A DNA stretch of 64,000 bases from contig CAMYLK010000007.1 in NCBI GenBank assembly GCA_947259225.1, forward strand, positions 1-64,000, read 5' to 3'. Source of the DNA: an uncultured Desulfobulbaceae bacterium. GTDB taxonomy: Bacteria > Desulfobacterota > Desulfobulbia > Desulfobulbales > Desulfobulbaceae. The notes below the pieces were generated by a model. The model was not told the DNA's origin and made no database searches. It saw only the letters and a list, made by a program, of their open reading frames with translations. The translations under genes and the position numbers were made by a program. This document shows, in pieces, positions 58,767 to 64,000 of the stretch; the first letter of the stretch is position 1; the number at the start of each line of letters is the position of its first letter.

Positions 58767-60079
58767 TAATCTTTCCCAAAAGGATAACCGTGATTGTCAC
58801 GAATATCCTGATCGATCCTTGCTGCAGCAATGTCCAGAGCTTCCTGGACATCTCCATTGTCACGAATTTTCCGGAAAGCTTTTTGAAACTCAGTGGTTAT
58901 GATAGGATAAGCTGGAGTTTTTGGTCTTGGCACAGAGTATCCTGTCAACAATTGCTCTGCAAAAAGCCGCAATGGTCCTTTTTCCCGGAAAAGTTCTGAC
59001 TCCTCAATAGCACTTTTCGTCCCCGGTACAGCACTGTTGGCTCCACACATGGCAAGAACCTCAGGAGGGGTTAGCAGGAATGCAAGGAATGATGCCGCCT
59101 GTTCGGGGTGTGAACACTTCTGAGTTATTCCCCAGTTCCAGGAACCCTGCCCGGTTCGGCTTCCATTACCAAAGTCCGGCAGCGGTACGATCACAAGGTT
59201 ATGCTGAAATTTTTCTTTGTAGCGCCCATATTCCCAATGCCCAACCCACGAAAGGGACACCCGTCCTGCATTGAAAGCAGCATCGTCAAGATTGGGGTCC
59301 ACAAAACCCTCTTGGACCCATTCCTGCAGGTGACGCATGGCAGAAATACCTTCAGGACTGTTGAGGGTATCAACACTGCGCTGGTAACTTGTTCTTTCAA
59401 TAAGATCCGCACCAGCTGACTGGAGAATGGGGGAATATCCGTAGGTGAACCATTCACCTCCATAATTGAGCTTTAAATCGAGAACTGCACCGTCGCTGTC
59501 TCTTTCTGCAAGATCCCGGAGAATGTTCTCAAATTCTTCGACAGTCCAGGATTCTGATGCTGACAGGGGAATCCGGGCACCTATCTCCTCTAGCCTGTCC
59601 TTTCTCGCATACAGACCTAGCCCCGAATCAAAAACACCAACAGAATAGAGGTGTTCACCGTGCGTTCCCTGGGCCACAATGGACGGAATGAGGTCCTCGA
59701 TGATTGTTTGGGGAAGCAGGTCTTCAAGGGGTAATAGGTGGCCCTGCCAGATATAGTTGTAAAGATAGGGTCCGTCGAACTCCAGAATATCGGGCAAATC
59801 ATTGGCAAGGGCCGCAGCTTGAACCTGCGCATTGTAATCTCTTTCCGGGATGAAAGTGAGGTTTATTTTTACAGATGAAGACTGTCTGTTAAAGCGGGCA
59901 ACCTGGTCCTGTAAAACCTGCCGTTCAGGTTCCTGGCCTGCATGTGCCCAGATTTCAAGCTGAACAGTCTTGGAGGTGTCTTCTTTTGTTTTCTTCTGTT
60001 GCAGGTCACAACCACTTGCTAAGGTGACACAAAAGAAGATGAGGGTAACACTGGTGAAAAGCTTAAAATTTTCCGACAT
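58766..60079 (-). CDS. Solute-binding lipoprotein of CUT1 importer
   Basis: A 437-residue SBP_bac_1 family lipoprotein. The signal peptide ends in the lipobox LASGC (Cys about 24). The binding fold is recognised from LEIWAHAGQEPE, DLPDILEFDGPY, WTVEEFENIL and QGSWNWGIT. Ligand unknown; relatives bind maltose, other oligosaccharides or glycerol-3-phosphate. The start at 60079 is favoured by GGAG upstream. It lies about 124 bases downstream of the ArsS-like gene, same strand. Confidence 0.9.
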   Translation of the reverse strand: MSENFKLFTSVTLIFFCVTLASGCDLQQKKTKEDTSKTVQLEIWAHAGQEPERQVLQDQVARFNRQSSSVKINLTFIPERDYNAQVQAAALANDLPDILEFDGPYLYNYIWQGHLLPLEDLLPQTIIEDLIPSIVAQGTHGEHLYSVGVFDSGLGLYARKDRLEEIGARIPLSASESWTVEEFENILRDLAERDSDGAVLDLKLNYGGEWFTYGYSPILQSAGADLIERTSYQRSVDTLNSPEGISAMRHLQEWVQEGFVDPNLDDAAFNAGRVSLSWVGHWEYGRYKEKFQHNLVIVPLPDFGNGSRTGQGSWNWGITQKCSHPEQAASFLAFLLTPPEVLAMCGANSAVPGTKSAIEESELFREKGPLRLFAEQLLTGYSVPRPKTPAYPIITTEFQKAFRKIRDNGDVQEALDIAAARIDQDIRDNHGYPFGKD

Positions 60080-60193
60080 GGTTCTCCTCATTGGCAATCC
60101 AAACAATTATAACGCGAACCCTTTGGTTTCTTAACTTTTCGAAGTCTACGCTGTCTATGAAACCAGGAATGATCAGTTGTTCGTTTGAGTAGC

Positions 60194-60211
60194 CCTCCTG
60201 AACTCAGGAGG
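60194..60211 (-). promoter_or_regulatory. Candidate bacterial SECIS hairpin
   Basis: In the minus direction CCTCCTG and CAGGAGG form a 7-bp stem with loop AGTT. The loop begins 20 bases after the in-frame UGA at 60225-60227, inside the 16-37-base range described for bacterial SECIS elements, with a G within the first two loop bases. No T-tract follows, so it is not an intrinsic terminator. An alternative stem (GGAGGAT/ATCCTCC, 60207-60224) starts right after the UGA and excludes this one. Confidence 0.6.
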
Positions 60212-61214
60212 ATATGGATCCTCCTCAGGTAAAACCCGTACCGGCGGTGCAGGCAAAACAGTAGTCATCGGTCATTACAGGGGCACCATTTTCTAGCACC
60301 TTTATCTCTGATATATGGACAGGTTCTCCTGAATAAGGGAGCCCTGCCGCCATATTGAAGTCACAGTCATAGAGATACCCGTCCCAGGAAATATTAATCA
60401 GGCTTCTGCACATGAGACCTTCAACAGTCTCCGGGTTAAAACTGCTGCGCAGTTTTTGCATGTAAGCATCATAGTTTCCAGACTTCTCCAGCCATTTTTT
60501 AAACCTGCCGAGAGGGATATTGGCAAAGGTGTACAGAGCGGTAAACTCTATGCCCCATTTTCGTGCCAGATCCCCCTTGAATTTTCGTTCAGCTGTGCAT
60601 TGATCTACCGGAAGAAAAGCTCCGGCAGGGTTTGACACCAGATAGAGGTCAAGCCCGGTTCCCTTTAACCCATAGCCTAGTCCGTTCAGCTTTTTCAGCA
60701 TGCTGATGCTTTTGTCCCAGACACCTTCTCCACGCTGAGCGTCAGCCTGTCCCCGGTTTGTTGAAGGAAAAGATACAACAAGAGCAATTTTCAACTGTTG
60801 GCAAAGATCAAGCAGCTTGCCGCTGTTTCCTTCAAGTAATGCTACGAGGTTGGAACGCATCATTATTTTTGAGGCAAGGGGGCAGAGATTTTCAAGCAGG
60901 TATGCAATATCAGGGACAATCTCAGGGGCTCCTCCAGTGATATCGATAACGGAAAACGAGTTGTTCCGGGCAAAATGGATGACATCATCCATTGTCTGGC
61001 GACTCATTACCTCCTGGCGACCCGGCCCGGCCTCAACGTGACAGTGTTTACATGCCAGGTTACAGAGATGTCCGATATTGATCTGCAGGGTTGATGTTAT
61101 TCCTCTGTCAAGAAGCAGACCGTTACTGGTTAGAGTTTTCTGGAAGGTGTTCAATGGGTCACGTGCCTTGGTGGAATTATTCAACTTCTTCCGGACGGAA
61201 AACATAGCTTTCAT
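60204..61214 (-). CDS. arsS: ArsS-like radical SAM selenoprotein (Sec at UGA 60225)
   Basis: The frame runs 329 residues to a UGA at 60225-60227, but the family C-terminus continues past it: CFACTAGTGFT, then UGA, then GGSISS and a UGA stop at 60204-60206. ArsS-like radical SAM proteins (TIGR04167) end in CxxCxAGxGxx(C/U)GG, and many are known selenoproteins, so the first UGA most likely encodes selenocysteine (residue 330 of 336). The radical SAM cluster is CNLACKHC (Cys51, 55, 58), followed by ITGGAPE. The family is annotated in arsenosugar biosynthesis; arsM is not seen nearby. It lies 61 bases after the CMD gene. Confidence 0.85.
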
Positions 61215-61275
61215 CCGTTACTATATGATATTGTAACAGGTACAATTTTCAATACAAAATAGCAGGTAATTTCTC

Positions 61276-61608
61276 TTACAACGATACTTTTTCACAGACA
61301 TTACGCATCTGGATACCATGCACAAGTGCTGCGCCACCCCTTATAGCACATGCAACATGAATAGCTTCGGTCATTTCTGTCTTGTTTGATCCTTTTTCAA
61401 GACAGGTGTTCGTATAAGCATCAATGCAATATGGGCACTGGATGGCATGAGCAACCGCCAGGGCTATAAGGGCCTTTTCGCGTTCCGTTAACTCCCCTTC
61501 TGCAAATACTGCCCCATAGTATTCGAAAAATTTATGGGCCACCTCAGGTGCTTCTTCCCCGATTTCACCGAATTTGTTAAGGTCTTTGGGGTCATAGTAG
61601 GTGTTCAT
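61276..61608 (-). CDS. CMD/AhpD-like protein associated with ArsS
   Basis: A 110-residue carboxymuconolactone decarboxylase/AhpD family protein. The redox CxxC is in IQCPYCIDAYTNTC with the upstream Glu of EREKALIALA. NCBI-type annotations call this type arsenosugar biosynthesis-associated peroxidase-like protein, and it usually accompanies arsS. The start at 61608 has GGAG six bases upstream. It precedes the ArsS-like gene in the same direction, so the two are probably cotranscribed. Confidence 0.85.
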   Translation of the reverse strand: MNTYYDPKDLNKFGEIGEEAPEVAHKFFEYYGAVFAEGELTEREKALIALAVAHAIQCPYCIDAYTNTCLEKGSNKTEMTEAIHVACAIRGGAALVHGIQMRNVCEKVSL

Positions 61609-61734
61609 GGTAATCTCCAATAACAATAATAGGATCAACTGATAACGAGGATTTAATTATTATTCTATTTTGTCAATCGAGTCAATTAGGTACTATCTTA
61701 ATCTGGTCGCGTATATTCTCAGAGTTTTCTGTTA

Positions 61735-62571
61735 CTATTTCATTGTTTGGCAATGGGAACAGAAAAAAGTGGATCTCCCGCCAATCACAGTTTTATAGAT
61801 GTTTTTTGAGCATTTCCTGCATTTTTCTCCGCCTTGTCCGTATACTTTAAATTTGACCTGAAAATAACCGGGATTACCGCTGGTGCCTAGGAAGTCTGAA
61901 ATTGTCGATCCCCCAGAATTGATGGCTTCTTGCAGTATTTTTTTAGCTGAGAGGATAATTTTTTCCCAAGCCTGACGCGGTATCCGGTTAACCGGAGTCA
62001 GGGGGTGAATCATTGCGTCAAAAAGGATTTCGTTGGCGTATATGTTTCCAATTCCGGCAACTCTTCTTGAATCCATGAGAAAAGTTTTCACAGGTTGCGT
62101 TCTTCTCCGAACCTGTGCCATAAGATTATCCGGATGAAAATCATTGCTCAGGGGTTCTACTCCAATATTGCGGCTGAAGTTTTTTTCAAGCTGAATGGAT
62201 TCCGCTGGAGGCCAGACGGCAATACTTCCGAAACGACGGGAATCATTTAAACGAAGCTCTTTTTCCTTGTCTAGAAACAAACGGAGGTGATCATGTCTGG
62301 CTCGAGGCTCGCCTACAGACAATAGGCTAATCTTTCCTGTCATGCCGAGATGGATGACCATGGTGCTGTTGTTTACCATCCTGAAAAGGAGGAATTTTGC
62401 CCGTCGATCGATTGTTTTTATACGGTTTCCTTCAATATAACGAACGAGCAGTTTTCTGGGTATTGGTTCTCGAAGGCTTTTGTTACTCCAGGTGATTTTT
62501 TTGACCAGACAGCCTGGAAGGTCTTGAAGAAGGCCTCTGCGGGTCACTTCTACTTCAGGGAGTTCAGGCAT
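61735..62571 (-). CDS. mutM: Formamidopyrimidine-DNA glycosylase
   Basis: A 278-residue base-excision enzyme for 8-oxoguanine and formamidopyrimidines. The start is fixed by the MPELPEVEVTRRGL text because Pro2 becomes the catalytic N-terminus. The helix-two-turn-helix has AGIGNIYANEILFDA, and the C-terminal zinc finger has CRKCSKN and CSHC. It overlaps the phosphopantetheinyl transferase gene by eight bases on the same strand. Confidence 0.96.
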   Translation of the reverse strand: MPELPEVEVTRRGLLQDLPGCLVKKITWSNKSLREPIPRKLLVRYIEGNRIKTIDRRAKFLLFRMVNNSTMVIHLGMTGKISLLSVGEPRARHDHLRLFLDKEKELRLNDSRRFGSIAVWPPAESIQLEKNFSRNIGVEPLSNDFHPDNLMAQVRRRTQPVKTFLMDSRRVAGIGNIYANEILFDAMIHPLTPVNRIPRQAWEKIILSAKKILQEAINSGGSTISDFLGTSGNPGYFQVKFKVYGQGGEKCRKCSKNIYKTVIGGRSTFFCSHCQTMK

Positions 62572-63379
62572 GGTTCTGGTTACTGGCTGTAAAGGCCAGG
62601 ATATAATCTCCAAGGATAGTCGCGTTGACCTCAGCAGGTCGTGAATCGCTTCCAGGGAACTGCATCCAGAGTGAGAGCAACCTGTCGATATTCAAATCCT
62701 GCAGGATAACCCCCTGAAAAATAACCGGCTGGTCTTCAAGGAGGGCTTTCTTCAATGCTTCCTTGGCTGACCAGAGAAGTGATAATTGTTCTGTTTTACT
62801 GAGTTCAGGCATTCTGCCAGCAAGCAGGTCCAATTCAACTGGTTCTGTAAACCGTGATGCGACTTTTACGGTTTGTGGAGTAATTTTTTGAATATCAACA
62901 CCGCAAGCCTTTGTATATGCCGCCATGCCAACTGCATATTTGCCACTGTGAGATATGGATATACAAGGTAAAGGATCCCTTACAGTTGAACAATGGAGCT
63001 CAGGGGATCCGTTATCCCTTGGTAAGATTGAAATATCGGCGATCCGGTCTGGACGTATTTTGTCACCGCGCAGAAAAAACACAGCGAGTTTTGTAGCCAG
63101 CCGGCCACCGAGCCATTCTATTTGCCGCTTGGGATATGAAAATGCAGCAAAGAGCTTTAGCTCTTCCGGGCTTAACAGATTGGCAACACTGTCCTGCCAT
63201 TTACTCTGGCTCGGCAATTTTTCAAACTGTGCGGTATTCATCAGAGTCAGGCACATACCGTACGGCTTGTTTTGTATAAATGAAGCAGTATTCAGGCCGG
63301 GCAGCAGGTTTTCCTGATGGGAAAAAAAAGTTGATACAGGGGAAAACAGGTGGTTCTGTACATGACTATTTCTTGTCAT
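62564..63379 (-). CDS. 4'-phosphopantetheinyl transferase
   Basis: A 271-residue Sfp/EntD-type enzyme. Motifs are ISISHSGKYAVGMAA with GVDIQ (metal) and LLWSAKEALKKA (the WxxKEAxxK motif). It moves phosphopantetheine from CoA to acyl or peptidyl carrier proteins. The N-terminus is longer than in AcpS, so it is the Sfp class. No polyketide or non-ribosomal peptide gene is in the window, so its carrier protein is encoded elsewhere. Confidence 0.88.
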   Translation of the reverse strand: MTRNSHVQNHLFSPVSTFFSHQENLLPGLNTASFIQNKPYGMCLTLMNTAQFEKLPSQSKWQDSVANLLSPEELKLFAAFSYPKRQIEWLGGRLATKLAVFFLRGDKIRPDRIADISILPRDNGSPELHCSTVRDPLPCISISHSGKYAVGMAAYTKACGVDIQKITPQTVKVASRFTEPVELDLLAGRMPELSKTEQLSLLWSAKEALKKALLEDQPVIFQGVILQDLNIDRLLSLWMQFPGSDSRPAEVNATILGDYILAFTASNQNHA

Positions 63380-63439
63380 ATCATGCAGGTTCAGTATAAT
63401 AGTTTAAATTAAAACAGGTCTTGAGCAATTTTCCGGAAA

Positions 63440-64000
63440 ATGGATTCTATGGTTTCTCTAACAGATATTACATCATTCGACGTTATAGTTGTCGTTCTTT
63501 TTCTTCTTTTTGCCGTTCGCGGTACCTGGATAGGGTTCATGCGGCAGCTGGCATTTTTCCTGGCTTTGATCCTGAGCTATCTGCTGGCAGGTAAATTAAG
63601 CAGTGAACTGATCCCGTACGTCGGAAAATTTATTGAAAATCCCAAGGCCGTTTTTTTTATCAGTTTTGGCCTCCTGTTTGTTTTCGGAACCATTGTTTTG
63701 GTCCTGCTCGGAAAAGTATTGGGGCTTGTTATGCAAATAACCCTTGCCACCTGGTTTGACCGAATGCTTGGTTTTCTGCTGGGCCTGGTAAAAGCTGCAC
63801 TGGTATCATCGCTTCTGTATATGATTATGAGTTCCGGACCATCATCAGCACATGAACTTGTCAAAAAGTCTGTTACGTCACACTATCTTGCCCAGGGGGC
63901 GGCCTTAATGCAGCAGTTTATTCATGATCCTGAATTAAGGAAACGTTTTGTCCCTAAAGAGCCGGCGATTTCCAAGGAAAAGGAACCAGCCTCCGAGTCA
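63440..64000 (+). CDS. CvpA-family membrane protein, 3' end outside
   Basis: The frame starts with ATG at 63440 (or 63449) and is still open at the window end (187 codons). It encodes VVVLFLLFAVRGTWIGFMRQ, then two more membrane helices (FFISFGLLFVFG and FLLGLVKAALVSSLLYMIM). The RG.RGF..Q start and helix pattern fit the CvpA/colicin V production family, a small inner-membrane protein. A hydrophilic, Lys- and Glu-rich tail begins near the edge. It diverges from the phosphopantetheinyl transferase gene. Confidence 0.83.
   Translation, partial: MDSMVSLTDITSFDVIVVVLFLLFAVRGTWIGFMRQLAFFLALILSYLLAGKLSSELIPYVGKFIENPKAVFFISFGLLFVFGTIVLVLLGKVLGLVMQITLATWFDRMLGFLLGLVKAALVSSLLYMIMSSGPSSAHELVKKSVTSHYLAQGAALMQQFIHDPELRKRFVPKEPAISKEKEPASES

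Noticed and set aside
60194-60224. Hairpins after the ArsS-like gene as an intrinsic terminator
   Set aside because: No run of T follows either stem in the direction of transcription.
60204-60227. Reading the UGA at 60225 as the true stop of the ArsS-like gene
   Set aside because: It would remove the conserved (C/U)GG end of the family; the downstream frame encodes exactly the expected residues and a fitting hairpin.

Overview
The window looks like chromosomal DNA of a nitrogen-fixing anaerobe in the Desulfobacterota, probably near the Desulfobulbales. This placement is inference from gene content: nifH/nifA/nifV with sigma54 control, LL-diaminopimelate aminotransferase, a diheme b558-type succinate dehydrogenase/fumarate reductase, an 8-Fe ferredoxin, a FeoB-associated Cys-rich peptide, a radical SAM protein whose frame continues through an in-frame UGA (selenocysteine), and an LPS/KDO pathway that marks a Gram-negative. 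I see no rRNA, CRISPR array, insertion sequence or phage gene.

Layout. 1-5600 is a nitrogen block: the 5' end of nifH reads out of the window, divergent from nifA, with sigma54 promoters on both sides of a NifA-type upstream site; nifV lies tail to tail with nifA; glnB(K)-amtB follows behind its own sigma54-like promoter and NifA-type site. 5597-6048 is a decayed outer-membrane porin-like gene. 6069-14457 holds envelope and signalling genes (amino-acid-type binding protein, SppA, a hybrid histidine kinase overlapping an ABC-type binding protein, cyclopropane fatty acid synthase). 14666-19029 carries a PEGA lipoprotein, mtnA and a feoA / Cys-rich peptide / feoB iron(II) uptake operon. 19295-22941 is a three-gene operon: a GalT/HIT-like protein of unknown role translationally coupled to trpB-trpA.

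23109-43525 is mostly housekeeping: a cNMP/DUF4388 regulator, a radical SAM protein, sdhC-VOC-sdhA-sdhB, PhzF, MscS, ferredoxin, guaB-guaA, a YrdC/Sua5 protein, an HU/IHF protein, rpsA, a zinc-ribbon/receiver-like protein, a PilT-type ATPase, ilvD, a Cys-rich PAS protein and fumC. A tRNA-Ser(CGA) at 43715 marks the start of an accessory-looking block (43805-50800): a degenerate MORN-repeat gene, a TPR protein built of eleven exact 42-residue units, lipoproteins, a membrane aminopropyltransferase-like protein, a methyltransferase, a metallo-beta-lactamase-fold lipoprotein and a cupin, closed by an intrinsic terminator.

50877-55917 is a compact pyrG-kdsA-kdsC-lptC-dapL operon. 55921-61608, on the minus strand, holds a CMD/peroxidase-like gene, the ArsS-like radical SAM selenoprotein and a four-gene sugar-type ABC importer in one direction. 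mutM and a phosphopantetheinyl transferase follow, and a CvpA-family gene runs off the right edge.

The most notable item is the ArsS-like gene: the frame does not end at the first UGA but continues for six codons giving the family C-terminus with Sec, and a hairpin placed as in bacterial SECIS elements follows the UGA.
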